57,020 bases of DNA from Minisyncoccota bacterium (GTDB lineage: Bacteria; Patescibacteriota; Minisyncoccia; Phycocordibacterales; UBA9973): assembly GCA_018061145.1 (NCBI GenBank), contig JAGOUR010000006.1:1-57020 (forward strand), read 5' to 3'. Below, piece after piece: positions 22,870 through 31,782 of the stretch (its first letter is position 1; every line of letters begins with the position of its first letter). The position numbers were made by a program, and so were the translations under genes. The notes under the pieces are model-generated. The model had not been told where the DNA came from. It made no database searches and worked only from the letters and a program-made list of their open reading frames with translations.

Positions 22870-23363
22870 CATAGCCAGTTTTTTACTTTTTTCTTGTAGT
22901 CACGATAAATCTGTCCGTACTTTAATTCTAGTATTTTTTCTTCTCTTGGCAAAAATACAAATTTACTAAATAGTGCAGATACCACAACCAGAGCAGTCAC
23001 AAAGATAGACCCCATGACTAGACCCAAGCCAAAAGTCATAGCTACTAGGCCTACATATGTAGGATTGCGATTGTACTTATATGGCCCACGAGCAAATTCC
23101 CTCTGCTCTCCTTTTTCAAACATTTTCTTTTTAGATTTACCTGTCGTAGACTGCGCCCAATATATCAAGAGAGAAGACACTATGATAATCCAAAAACCTA
23201 CAGCATGTAGGGTGCTATTATTAAAAGAATAATTAGGCAAAATATAATCCAATATCATACCCAATATGACCGGCACAAAATATGTCATATAGGAATATAT
23301 GAGAGTAAAGTGGACAGAGCCTGGATCATTCTTTAATTTTTCATTTTTCTCTTCTGGTGTCAT
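22869..23363 (-). CDS. Isoprenylcysteine carboxyl methyltransferase-like membrane protein
   Basis: 164 residues from MTPEEKNEKL. An upstream GTG at 23381 would add six residues, but a TAGGAT box 8 nt before this ATG favours the shorter form. About four membrane helices, then the ICMT/PEMT signature ARGPYKYNRNPTYVG around residues 90-104 and the C-terminal FLPREEKILELKYGQIYRDY. Family members methylate isoprenylated proteins, phospholipids or small molecules with SAM; the substrate is unknown. Its stop codon overlaps element E, which separates it from holA. Confidence 0.82.
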   Translation of the reverse strand: MTPEEKNEKLKNDPGSVHFTLIYSYMTYFVPVILGMILDYILPNYSFNNSTLHAVGFWIIIVSSLLIYWAQSTTGKSKKKMFEKGEQREFARGPYKYNRNPTYVGLVAMTFGLGLVMGSIFVTALVVVSALFSKFVFLPREEKILELKYGQIYRDYKKKVKNWL

Positions 23364-23433
23364 ATACCAATATCCTACCACAGGGGGTCTTTTTTACAAG
23401 ACATTTAAAAATAAGCAGAAAGTACTCTTTTGA

Positions 23434-25842
23434 TTATTTTAGTTCGCCCCAATTTTTACCTATATCAGACGATACTACGAGGGGCACTGATTCTATGTCT
23501 TTCAAGAACGGTGCTGGTATGGCATTTTCCATAGCTTCTTTGATTATGGGCAATACCCTATCCACATACTTTTCCTCTATTTCAAATATGAGCTCGTCGT
23601 GCACCTGTAGGAGCAGGTGTACATGGAGTGCCAGGCCTGAATCTCTGAGGGCATCATCTACCTTTTTCATTCCAATCTTCACTATGTCAGCTGTCGCTGT
23701 CCCCTGGATAGGTGCATTTGTAGCCATACGCTCTGCCATAGCTCGTACAAATGGTAATGGTGATTTGATCCCAGGGAAATATCTTTTACGCCCAAAGAGG
23801 GTCTCCGTGTATCCATGAGTTTTTGCAAAAGTTTTTATACTTTCCAGATACCCAGCAATACTCGGGAATTGGGCAAAATAGTTGTCGTAAAAAATCTGAG
23901 CATCCTTTCTCTCCCCTCCCAGATTTTCTCGTAGTGCGGTCACTCCCATACCGTACAGAATTCCAAAGTTTATAACCTTGGCACGACGACGCATATCATG
24001 TGTAACTTCCTCTTCACTCACACTGAAAACCTTCATCGCTACAGCAGTGTGAATATCGCGACCCTCTTTAAAAGTATTTATAAAATATTTGTCTTGGGAT
24101 AGTAGCGCTGCGACTCGTAGCTCGATCTGAGAATAGTCAAAAGATGCGAGGCGGTAACCCTCGGAAGCCACAAAGGCATATCGTATCTTTTTACCTTTTT
24201 CTGTCTTGATAGGGATATTCTGTAGATTTGGATCAGCCGATGAGAATCTACCAGTCGTAGTACCCGCCTGGATGAACTTTGCATGAATACGGCCATCCTC
24301 CTTTATCATATTTGGCAGACTGTCGATATATGTAGAGAGTAATTTTTGAAGCTCACGATACTCGAGGACTTTTGATATTATCGGATGAGCGTCTTTGTAT
24401 TTTTCCAATTCACTCTCCTTGGTCGATCGTGCACCACCGGCAGTCTTCTTCATGCGAACACCACTACCCTCGTGAATCTTCATCTCATCAAAAAGTATTT
24501 CCCCCAATTGCTTTGGAGAATTTACATTAAATTCATGCCCCGCTAATTTATAAATATCTTTTTCCAAGATTTCCAATTCTTTGTGATACTCTACAGAAAT
24601 AACACTGAGATATTTTTTATCTACAGATATACCTCTATCTTCCATTGATTTGATAATAGGCATTATAGGTAGTTCTATATTTTCATAGGTATACAAGAGG
24701 CCTTCCTTTTCAAGGTCTTTTTTAATTTGATCAAATGCTTCAGTGAAGGAATTTGAATTTTTGTAATTTGAAATATCTTCGAGGCTCGGATCAGTCCGCT
24801 CGGAATTCAGCAACCAAAATGCGATCTTGGCCCGAGCCAATTCTTCCTCCTCCCCTTTCAGGGGAGGACTGAGGAGAGGTTTTTGATTCACCTCATCCCC
24901 CACCTTCTCCTGGATAGGAGAAGGAGCTCCACCCACAATTTTATCTACTCTCGCATTTAAACTCTTGAATTCCAAGTCGCGTAAAAAGTTTTTTAATTTT
25001 TCAGCGTCGACAGATTCTTTCCATGTCTTCTCGGGAATTTTAAAATCTATCGGGGCGTCGCGACGGATAGTCGCTAGTGTCTTTGAGAATAGAGCCTCAT
25101 CCTCGCCCTCTTTTAACAAGCCAAAAATTCTCTCTGTTATACCCTGTTTTTTTAATTCATCAACATCGTGAACTAGATTCTCATACATCTTTTCGATGGT
25201 GCCATATTTAGATATGAGAGTAGTCGCAGTTTTTTCACCGATACCTTTTATGCCGATTATATTATCCGACGGATCTCCACGTAGGCCTTTGTAGTCCGGC
25301 AGGAATTCTGGCTTGAAATTAAACCTTTCAAAGACTTGCTTCTCGTTGTATATGATCGTGTCGTTGATTCCCTTTTTCAATGTATACACTCGCACACTAT
25401 CACCATCCACTAGCTGTAGTGTATCCATATCTCCTGATGCGATTATCACATCGCACTCCCCCTTTATCTCTTCGGCGATTGTGCCCAGTAGGTCATCAGC
25501 CTCAAAGCCTTCACATTCATAGTAAGGAATGGAGAATGCATTATAAAATTCTCGAGAGCGGATGATCTGTGCGATGAGAGCATCGTCAGTCTTGGCACGG
25601 CCAGCTTTGTAGTCATCGTATGCCTCATGACGAAAAGTTTTCTTTGGCAGGTCGTAGCATGCCACGATGTAGTCTGGTTTTAGATCTCCTATAATCTTAA
25701 ATAGCATAGTCGATAGTCCGTACAGTGCCCCTGTCGGTTCACCATGAGAATTCATAAAATCCGGCAGTGCATGATATGCCCGGTGGATGATAGCGTGAGT
25801 ATCTAGCAGAACTATGATTTTTTTATTGTTTTCACGAGTCAT
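23434..25842 (-). CDS. polA: DNA polymerase I, without recognisable 3'-5' exonuclease
   Basis: 802 residues. The 5' nuclease domain opens with LLDTHAIIHRAYHALP and has EADDLLGTIAEE and GDPSDNIIGIKGIGEKTA. The polymerase domain has motif A (SFDYSQIELRVAALLS), motif B (RRAKVINFGILYGMG) and motif C (QVHDELIFEIEE). Between about residues 290 and 400 the 3'-5' exonuclease domain is reduced and lacks the DEDD residues, so proofreading is unlikely, as in Taq-type enzymes. A Pro/Gly/Glu-rich insert (about residues 306-332) is encoded by palindromic DNA. A TATAAT lies 10 nt before the ATG. Confidence 0.95.
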   Translation of the reverse strand: MTRENNKKIIVLLDTHAIIHRAYHALPDFMNSHGEPTGALYGLSTMLFKIIGDLKPDYIVACYDLPKKTFRHEAYDDYKAGRAKTDDALIAQIIRSREFYNAFSIPYYECEGFEADDLLGTIAEEIKGECDVIIASGDMDTLQLVDGDSVRVYTLKKGINDTIIYNEKQVFERFNFKPEFLPDYKGLRGDPSDNIIGIKGIGEKTATTLISKYGTIEKMYENLVHDVDELKKQGITERIFGLLKEGEDEALFSKTLATIRRDAPIDFKIPEKTWKESVDAEKLKNFLRDLEFKSLNARVDKIVGGAPSPIQEKVGDEVNQKPLLSPPLKGEEEELARAKIAFWLLNSERTDPSLEDISNYKNSNSFTEAFDQIKKDLEKEGLLYTYENIELPIMPIIKSMEDRGISVDKKYLSVISVEYHKELEILEKDIYKLAGHEFNVNSPKQLGEILFDEMKIHEGSGVRMKKTAGGARSTKESELEKYKDAHPIISKVLEYRELQKLLSTYIDSLPNMIKEDGRIHAKFIQAGTTTGRFSSADPNLQNIPIKTEKGKKIRYAFVASEGYRLASFDYSQIELRVAALLSQDKYFINTFKEGRDIHTAVAMKVFSVSEEEVTHDMRRRAKVINFGILYGMGVTALRENLGGERKDAQIFYDNYFAQFPSIAGYLESIKTFAKTHGYTETLFGRKRYFPGIKSPLPFVRAMAERMATNAPIQGTATADIVKIGMKKVDDALRDSGLALHVHLLLQVHDELIFEIEEKYVDRVLPIIKEAMENAIPAPFLKDIESVPLVVSSDIGKNWGELK
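24844..24932 (-). repeat. In-frame palindromic insert inside polA
   Basis: Two adjacent hairpins: CCTCCCC-TTTCA-GGGGAGG (about 24848-24866) and CCTTCTCC-TGGATA-GGAGAAGG (about 24903-24924). They encode APSPIQEKVGDEV and LLSPPLKGEEEE, the kind of peptide produced when REP/RPE-like palindromic repeats sit in a coding region. The insert lies in the degenerate exonuclease region, between the nuclease and polymerase domains, and keeps the frame. Confidence 0.65.
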
Positions 25843-25904
25843 ATATATTTGTATTATAACATTATTTTTTTGATTTTAACCCATATAAATCAACATATTC
25901 TACA

Positions 25905-25933
25905 TTGACAATATATATATAAAGTGATATAAT
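25905..25933 (+). promoter_or_regulatory. Consensus sigma70-type promoter of the lipoprotein gene
   Basis: TTGACA (25905-25910), 17-nt spacer, TATAAT (25928-25933): an exact consensus. Unlike most promoters in this window it lies 19 nt before the ATG at 25953, leaving a short leader without a clear Shine-Dalgarno site. Confidence 0.85.
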
Positions 25934-25952
25934 ATACACAAATTTACAAATT

Positions 25953-26534
25953 ATGATTAAACTTTTCACAGCACTATTAGTCCTCGTATTGGGCTCTTGT
26001 GCAACAACGCAAAAGATGGGCTATGAAGAAACTAGCCCTGAGGATATTATCTTCTTTAATAAACACTACCGTGGAATGTTAACAGATCGTCAAATCCTCG
26101 ACAGGAGGGATGCCACCTTTTTGAACTCGGAGGAAATCAAATTGATAGGTGTCCCAGTTGTAACTAAGGGAGTTTTCTTTAAAGATGATTATCTCATCGA
26201 AGGAAACTGGAAACTAATTACTTTACCAGTGCGCACATATGGCAAAGCCATCCGTGTAAGTCCCGGTATTATCCTAACTCAGCATAGCGAGAGAGACACA
26301 GTTTCTTTCACTTGGATCGAGCGTGGTGATTATTACGACCTGGATTCCGAAAAAGATGAAGCTCCAAAAGTACCAAGGGGCATCAAGGACAAGTACGGCA
26401 TAGGAAAAAACCACCAATACATCGAGTACCTGGGTGGCAAGTTCTACATCATAACTGGCTCTGATGCAAAGTTGGAAGTTCACCACAAGATTTTAGATCC
26501 CGATGAGATTAAACTCAAAGGACTAAGAAAGTAA
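25953..26534 (+). CDS. Putative lipoprotein, unknown
   Basis: 193 residues. The N-terminus MIKLFTALLVLVLGSCATTQ is a lipoprotein signal with lipobox LGSC, so the mature protein begins with a lipid-modified Cys. The rest (about 175 residues) is mixed alpha/beta and charged, with VPRGIKDKYGIGKNHQYIEYLGGKFYII near the C-terminus. I recognise no domain. In a cell without an outer membrane it would be anchored to the outer face of the cytoplasmic membrane. It has an exact consensus promoter and its own terminator, so strong expression is likely. Confidence 0.72.
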   Translation: MIKLFTALLVLVLGSCATTQKMGYEETSPEDIIFFNKHYRGMLTDRQILDRRDATFLNSEEIKLIGVPVVTKGVFFKDDYLIEGNWKLITLPVRTYGKAIRVSPGIILTQHSERDTVSFTWIERGDYYDLDSEKDEAPKVPRGIKDKYGIGKNHQYIEYLGGKFYIITGSDAKLEVHHKILDPDEIKLKGLRK

Positions 26535-26535
26535 A

Positions 26536-26572
26536 TAAAAAGGCGCGACCCACAAGTCGCGCTCTTTTTTTA
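26536..26572. terminator. Bidirectional terminator
   Basis: GCGCGAC/GTCGCGC stem with A-rich and T-rich flanks between the lipoprotein gene and convergent tsaE. Confidence 0.88.
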
Positions 26573-26582
26573 TCTATCTAAA

Positions 26583-27026
26583 CTATTTAACTTCTATCTC
26601 TCTTCTTTCTTCATCTACATGTTTTAGGTTTATTCTGCACACTCCCCCATCGGGTATACACTCGGGCACTAGTTCGGACCACTCTATCAAAATCAAATTA
26701 TTTTGATCAGATAATATTTTTTCCCAACCGAGTTTTAAAAGTTCTTCACTCTTTGTTAGTCTGTAGGCATCTATATGAACTAGATTTTTCCATTTATAAT
26801 TTTTATTTTTAATCTCATAACTTTTCATTATTACAAAAGTCGGAGAGATTACATTTTCTGTCACTCCCAATTCTTTTGCTACAGACTGAGAGAGCGTAGT
26901 CTTGCCGGCACCTAGGTCACCAGACAGCGTGACTACATCTGCACGAGATGAAGCCAAAAAAGATACTTTTTCAAGTATCTTTTTTGCGATGTCTCCTAAT
27001 TCATTTTTAGTGAATATTGTTGTCAT
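26583..27026 (-). CDS. tsaE: tRNA t6A synthesis ATPase TsaE
   Basis: 147 residues, the usual size. Walker A is LSGDLGAGKTTLSQSVAKELG near residue 36. It is followed by the family motif SPTFVIMKSYE and by HIDAYRLTKSEELLKLGWE, then LILIEWSELVPECIP. TsaE powers the TsaB-TsaD complex that makes N6-threonylcarbamoyladenosine at A37 of ANN-decoding tRNAs. Its start overlaps the end of the upstream surface-protein gene by 20 bases, so the two are co-transcribed. TsaB, TsaC and TsaD are not in the window. Confidence 0.93.
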   Translation of the reverse strand: MTTIFTKNELGDIAKKILEKVSFLASSRADVVTLSGDLGAGKTTLSQSVAKELGVTENVISPTFVIMKSYEIKNKNYKWKNLVHIDAYRLTKSEELLKLGWEKILSDQNNLILIEWSELVPECIPDGGVCRINLKHVDEERREIEVK

Positions 27027-28425
27027 GAGTTACTACTGTTGTAGTCTTTGTTTTTGTATTCCCATCGTTTCGATATGTACGAGCCAATAGAATTATAAGC
27101 AAGATTATGATGATTATCAATAACCAGAAGTATGGTCCGTACTGTAGCCACATAGCACTCCAGAAAGCATTGGCACCGAGATTATTTTGAACTGGTTGCT
27201 CTACTGGAACCTCATCTATGATAGGACTAGTATCCTCTACGATAGTAGGTACATATATAGTCTTGTATCTCTTTTGCACTGTTGGCTGTTTGTTTATCAC
27301 CACTGTCTTTGTAGGTGATGTCGTACCGAAAACTTCTATCAATCCTCTCTGTGTACCATTTGAACCTTCAGAGACTGCGCGGTAGTAGTATATAGTACCC
27401 TCTGACAGACCTGTTAGTGTCTCGCTAAAGTTTATAGTGTTGCTATTCCCTAGAGTCTTTGAGCTTGTACGAGACCCCAGACCTACACTTGTACCGTATT
27501 CAAAATATCCATTGAGAGAATAATTGTTTGGATTACTGATAGTACCGTTCATAGTACCGGAATTCCTAGATACATAAGTAGGAGCATTTGTACGTACAGA
27601 AGAATCAGTATCTACTGGATTTGATAGTGCGATAGTGGTAAATGATACGATATTCCCCCTCACAATCTGACTACCATATGTACTCTGCCCTGCAGCACAG
27701 TATGAGTATGTAGTGTTTGGCTTTAGATTGTATACAGTACCAGAAAGATTTGTACTAGAGACACTATATCGATTACCATAATTTGTAGAGTAACATGGGA
27801 ATTCTATCCATGCATTCATAGTACCAGATGAGATACTAGCATAACCATTTAAAACTGCAGAGCCTGTGCCCAAATATGAAGGATTGTATGTAGATACATT
27901 AGGGAGGATGTTTGTATTACCTCCGTTAACTGTGATATACAGATCCTCAGAATCTGTATTGTTGTATCCGTATGCACGTAGAGTGTAGCTATCACTGACA
28001 GTAGGATATATAGTCCTACTACCATAAGTACTCACTGATCCATAGTCAGAGAGATTGGCTTTATAACAATCCCCTGTAGTAATCCATCGTAGAGTGACCG
28101 CTTCACCAGAAGTCACATAATTTCGATTTGATGTAAAACTAGAGATACGACAGTTGTCTACTACCGGCTCAGGTATAGGAGTAGGAACACAGTTCGGATA
28201 CTGTGAACATGGAGACTGTGGCTGTGGAGCAGGCACACAACAAGGATTTGTTGGTGGATAATAAACTGGTTGCTGTGGAGCACAGCAAGGTGTAGGTTGT
28301 ACTACTGGCACTTGCGGAGCGTTGTGACAATAGATATTACAACCTGGCACTGTGACAGCAGAAACAGCATCCCCTACAAATAGGAATGCACCGACTATAA
28401 ACATTGTTATAAATAATTTTTTCAT
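27007..28425 (-). CDS. Exported, C-terminally anchored surface protein with Ig/FN3-like domains
   Basis: 472 residues. A signal peptide (FITMFIVGAFLFVGDAVSA) is followed by a Cys/Pro/Gln-rich segment with CC pairs (TPCCAPQQP and NPCCVPAPQP). Then come Ig-like or FN3-like beta domains (ISSFTSNRNYVTSGEAVTLR; TTYSYCAAGQ; LTGLSEGTIYYYRAVSEG), a linker, and one C-terminal membrane helix (YFWLLIIIIILLIILLA) with a basic tail. This is a wall- or surface-exposed adhesin-like design. I infer a structural or attachment role. Its last 20 bases overlap tsaE. Confidence 0.78.
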   Translation of the reverse strand: MKKLFITMFIVGAFLFVGDAVSAVTVPGCNIYCHNAPQVPVVQPTPCCAPQQPVYYPPTNPCCVPAPQPQSPCSQYPNCVPTPIPEPVVDNCRISSFTSNRNYVTSGEAVTLRWITTGDCYKANLSDYGSVSTYGSRTIYPTVSDSYTLRAYGYNNTDSEDLYITVNGGNTNILPNVSTYNPSYLGTGSAVLNGYASISSGTMNAWIEFPCYSTNYGNRYSVSSTNLSGTVYNLKPNTTYSYCAAGQSTYGSQIVRGNIVSFTTIALSNPVDTDSSVRTNAPTYVSRNSGTMNGTISNPNNYSLNGYFEYGTSVGLGSRTSSKTLGNSNTINFSETLTGLSEGTIYYYRAVSEGSNGTQRGLIEVFGTTSPTKTVVINKQPTVQKRYKTIYVPTIVEDTSPIIDEVPVEQPVQNNLGANAFWSAMWLQYGPYFWLLIIIIILLIILLARTYRNDGNTKTKTTTVVTHDNNIH

Positions 28426-28489
28426 ATATTTGCAATTTTAAATCTTCAATAGGGTTACCTGATAATATATTGAAAACTTAAAAAAGCAA

Positions 28490-28517
28490 GGGAGGAGTTT
28501 TTATAAAAAACCCTCCC
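28490..28517 (-). terminator. Terminator of the 28542 gene
   Basis: GGGAGG/CCTCCC stem extended by A/T pairs; on the minus strand it is followed by TTGCTTTTTT. It separates the two exported-protein genes. Confidence 0.75.
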
Positions 28518-28541
28518 GAGCAATAAATTTCGACAAAAGAA

Positions 28542-29537
28542 CTACTCTGCAGTTGTGGCTATATTGTAGCCCTGAGCAGAAGAACCTCCTGAGGCAATCA
28601 TACGATTCTTTGCCGCGAATCTACCTTCTGGAGCCGGCTGGTTTTGATTCTGATTTCTAGAATTACCACCCTGATTAACAGAGACAGAACTAGAATTAGA
28701 AGTTGATGTGTTTGAACTGGAAGCTGAAGAGTTCCTGTAGTATCTAGTACTACTAGGAGCCTTGTATCCAACAGCCAAACCACCCTGAACACTACTAGAA
28801 GTCTCGCATGAGGCACCTAATCGACCATCAGACTGACGATTACGATTAAAACCACCACCATTAACTCCCAAAGTAAACTGAGCCCCCTCATTAATTTCCA
28901 AAGATTCAATCTCGTTTGAATTTTCTCTCGAATGATTAAACGATTGAGATTGGCTCAAATGGATAGATTGAATTTCGGATTGTCTCCTTTTTTCCTCTTC
29001 AGAATCATCTGTTTTAGGCTTAGGTTCTGGTGCAGGAGTTGGAGCTGGAGTAGGAACAGGTGCAGGTGCTGGTTTTGGAATAGTAGCAATCTGCAATCTT
29101 ACTGGAGTACAGATCAATATGTTTCCGCAATCTTTCTTGATCCACACGATCGACACACCGCTGATATTCACAACGCCCACGACACCTGTGTAGGTTTCTT
29201 GTAAATAAAATAAAATGTTCCCAGTTGCAGAGTCTAACCTAAACGAGTTTTGGAAGAAAGTTATTGTTGTATCCACAAAACGTGTATACAAAATAACACT
29301 CTCCAAATGTTCACGCTTCACCACGGTTTCTGATTGAAAGTTTCTCAATCCAGAGTTTAATGTAAATAACATTTTGTCCTGGAAATCAGAGTTCTCCTTC
29401 ATGTACGAAGTTAGATAACTCTTGTATTTAACCCCTGATGGAGTTGGTGGGACAACAGGCTTGTGCCTGTTTTGTCCAAATACGCTTGTTGTAGCTAAGG
29501 CACCTAGTACCATCACTACTATGATAAGTTTTTTCAA
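28542..29537 (-). CDS. Exported protein with Pro-rich linker and Ser/Asn-rich tail
   Basis: 331 residues from a TTG start (29537-29535). The signal peptide (LIIVVMVLGALATTSVFG) is probably cut before QNRH. An N-terminal folded region of about 140 residues comes first. Next are a PAP-type linker (KPAPAPVPTPAPTPAPEPKP), a charged coiled-coil segment, and a low-complexity Ser/Asn/Gly/Gln-rich tail (NSSASSSNTSTSNSSSVSV). No membrane anchor is seen, so it may be released or wall-bound. I recognise no family. Its promoter probably uses TACAAT on the minus strand (29564-29559). Confidence 0.65.
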   Translation of the reverse strand: MKKLIIVVMVLGALATTSVFGQNRHKPVVPPTPSGVKYKSYLTSYMKENSDFQDKMLFTLNSGLRNFQSETVVKREHLESVILYTRFVDTTITFFQNSFRLDSATGNILFYLQETYTGVVGVVNISGVSIVWIKKDCGNILICTPVRLQIATIPKPAPAPVPTPAPTPAPEPKPKTDDSEEEKRRQSEIQSIHLSQSQSFNHSRENSNEIESLEINEGAQFTLGVNGGGFNRNRQSDGRLGASCETSSSVQGGLAVGYKAPSSTRYYRNSSASSSNTSTSNSSSVSVNQGGNSRNQNQNQPAPEGRFAAKNRMIASGGSSAQGYNIATTAE

Positions 29538-29636
29538 AGCTTTTTGATTTTTCTATATTGTATCATGTTTAGATATAAAAGTCAAGGGGTATTACCCCTA
29601 TTTTTACCTAGAAAAATCAAGTATAATATGCGTATT

Positions 29637-31337
29637 ATGACTATCATTTTTGATGACGAAAAAGAGAATAAAGACTTGGAAGATATACATAAACAAGAGG
29701 AGGAGGATCTGGTGGCGATGCTAGCAGAATCCAAGTACAATATGCCTCATGTAAACCTAGCAAACCTCCCTATCGAGAACGATGCACTCCGTACAATACC
29801 CGAAGCCGATGCTCGAGAGAGAGAATTGGCCCCTTTCAAGATACTAGGCAAGAATCTGCACATAGCGATCAGATCCCCACAGCCAGACAATGTCCAAACA
29901 GCAACAGAATACTTTAAATCCCACGGATATGAGCCACATTTCTATATGGCATCCGAGGCATCATTAGTGAAAGCTTGGAGCAGATACGAAGAGATCTCAT
30001 ACGCGTCAGAGTCCCGAGCTGGCAGTATCGATATATCCGGAGATGTATTGGAGAAGATTGCTTCTAATATAAAAAACATAGTAGACATCAAGGCTGAGAT
30101 TGAAAAAATAGAAAAGGAGAAGACTCATACTACTTCACATATGCTCGAGGTGATCATGGCTGGTGCTATAGCAGTAAATGCTTCTGATGTGCACATTGAA
30201 CCAGAAGAAAATATTGTTCGCCTACGATACAGACTAGACGGTATCCTCCAAGAAGTAGCAGACATCCCTATCGAGATACACAAGTTCATAAACTCTAGAA
30301 TCAAATTACTCTCTGGATTAAAAATAACCTCCCACTCTATCGCCCAAGACGGCAGATTCAGTGTGGTGATAAATGGCGACGAGATATCTCTGCGTGTATC
30401 ACTCATACCAGGTGCATATGGTGAATCCATCGTGATGCGTCTCTTGAATCCAAAATCTATCCGAGTAAAGCTCGAGGATATGGGTATCGAACCAAAACTA
30501 TTCGAAGTATTCATGCGCGAGATCAAAAAACCAAATGGACTCATCCTATTGACCGGTCCTACAGGATCTGGAAAGACCACCACCCTATACTCATTCCTAC
30601 AAAAGATATACTCTAGTGAGATAAAGATAATCACGATCGAAGACCCGGTAGAGTATCACCTACCCGGCATCACACAGACTCAGGTAGATACAGAAAAGGG
30701 CTATACATTCCTAGAGGGCCTAAGATCAGCACTCCGACAAGACCCGGATGTAATAATGGTCGGAGAAATCCGTGACAGCGAGACTGCAAAAATCGCTGTT
30801 GAATCAGCACTGACAGGTCACCTAGTATTTTCTACTCTCCATACAAACAATGCCGCCGGAGTAATCCCCCGCCTGATAGACCTAGATGTGAATCCAAAGA
30901 TTTTAGTATCTGCACTATCACTATCCATCGCTCAGCGTCTGGTACGTAAACTATGTGTAGAATGTAAAAAAGAAAAACAGATACTCGAAAGTGAAAAAAT
31001 AATTATCGACAAGATAATATCAAATGCAGTAGCCCACAAAAAAGATTTAGCAAATTATGGAGTCGATATGGCAAGTCCATTCAAACTATATGAGCCAGTC
31101 GGTTGTGAAAAATGTAATTTTACTGGATACAAGGGACGCATGGGAATATTTGAAGCTGTACACAACAATGCAGAGATAGAGGCGCTAATCCCAAACAATC
31201 CTAGTGAACGAGAAATCAAAGAGGTATCAAACAATCAAGGAAATCTAAATATGGAAGAAGATGGAATAGTAAAGATATTAACTGGAACTACATCTTTTGA
31301 AGAAGTAGCGAGTGTAGTAGACTTTTACGCAGAATAA
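29637..31337 (+). CDS. pilB: Type IV pilus assembly ATPase PilB (GspE family)
   Basis: About 566 residues from MTIIFDDEKENK. The ORF is open upstream to 29544, but a TATAAT at 29622-29627 places transcription start near this ATG (ATG at 29628 is the alternative). An N-terminal MshEN-like domain precedes the core: Walker A LLTGPTGSGKTTTLYS, Asp/His boxes, and Walker B VIMVGEIRDSETAKIA. A tetracysteine zinc motif (LCVECKKE, then GCEKCNFTGYKGRMG) is typical of PilB/GspE. It is a hexameric motor for pilin polymerisation and works with the PilMNO proteins at 808-2975. Confidence 0.92.
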   Translation: MTIIFDDEKENKDLEDIHKQEEEDLVAMLAESKYNMPHVNLANLPIENDALRTIPEADARERELAPFKILGKNLHIAIRSPQPDNVQTATEYFKSHGYEPHFYMASEASLVKAWSRYEEISYASESRAGSIDISGDVLEKIASNIKNIVDIKAEIEKIEKEKTHTTSHMLEVIMAGAIAVNASDVHIEPEENIVRLRYRLDGILQEVADIPIEIHKFINSRIKLLSGLKITSHSIAQDGRFSVVINGDEISLRVSLIPGAYGESIVMRLLNPKSIRVKLEDMGIEPKLFEVFMREIKKPNGLILLTGPTGSGKTTTLYSFLQKIYSSEIKIITIEDPVEYHLPGITQTQVDTEKGYTFLEGLRSALRQDPDVIMVGEIRDSETAKIAVESALTGHLVFSTLHTNNAAGVIPRLIDLDVNPKILVSALSLSIAQRLVRKLCVECKKEKQILESEKIIIDKIISNAVAHKKDLANYGVDMASPFKLYEPVGCEKCNFTGYKGRMGIFEAVHNNAEIEALIPNNPSEREIKEVSNNQGNLNMEEDGIVKILTGTTSFEEVASVVDFYAE

Positions 31338-31376
31338 TAAAAAACAATCCTAATAAAATTAGGATTGTTTTTTATT
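31336..31376. terminator. Bidirectional terminator after pilB
   Basis: Perfect 19-bp stem AATAAAAAACAATCCTAAT with an AAA loop; it overlaps the stop of the minus-strand small ORF. Confidence 0.92.
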
Positions 31377-31527
31377 CAGTAGTAGTGGACACTATTCCGT
31401 TGGATGTCACCTGGATGATAGCACCGTCGGCGACTTTGTATATATAAAATGTAAACATTGCACCGATGATAGTAATAACTAGCGCTGCAAATGGAAAATT
31501 TACAGGGATATGAAGATTGATTTTCAT
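31372..31527 (-). CDS. 51-residue membrane miniprotein
   Basis: MKINLHIPVNFPFAALVITI leads into one hydrophobic helix (about residues 12-30) and a short exposed tail VADGAIIQVTSNGIVSTTTE. It is convergent with pilB and shares its terminator, which overlaps the stop codon. The start lies after an A/T-rich promoter-like stretch. Small size and a lone position make coding status less certain, but the amphipathic tail and the clean stop at the terminator support it. Family unknown. Confidence 0.58.
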   Translation of the reverse strand: MKINLHIPVNFPFAALVITIIGAMFTFYIYKVADGAIIQVTSNGIVSTTTE

Positions 31528-31571
31528 ATTTTTATTTTAACATAAAATAAAAATATCTACCCATATAAAAA

Positions 31572-31714
31572 GACATAAATCTCTAAACAATCCTTTAAAA
31601 ACAAGTCCTAAAGTAATGAGTGTTTGAAGGATGACACCAGTAATATTAAAAATAAACCAGAATGTCCTACGCGCACACATAGAGCACGGGGCTGATTGCT
31701 TAGAGATTTATGTC
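31572..31714. ncRNA. Candidate structured RNA or large inverted-repeat element
   Basis: GACATAAATCTCTAA (31572-31586) pairs with TTAGAGATTTATGTC (31700-31714). After one mismatch CAATC/GATTG extends the stem to about 20 bp, closing a 143-nt unit. Inside are smaller pairings such as AAACA/TGTTT and GTGT/ACAC. It lies in the 255-bp gap before ruvB, upstream of a TATAAT at 31731-31736. A non-coding RNA of the rod type or an insertion element are both possible. Strand not resolved. Confidence 0.45.
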
Positions 31715-31782
31715 CTCTTTGCTTTAATGCTATAATATTGTCATAACCGAATCTGAACAGAGTATATCATAAACAAAAAATA

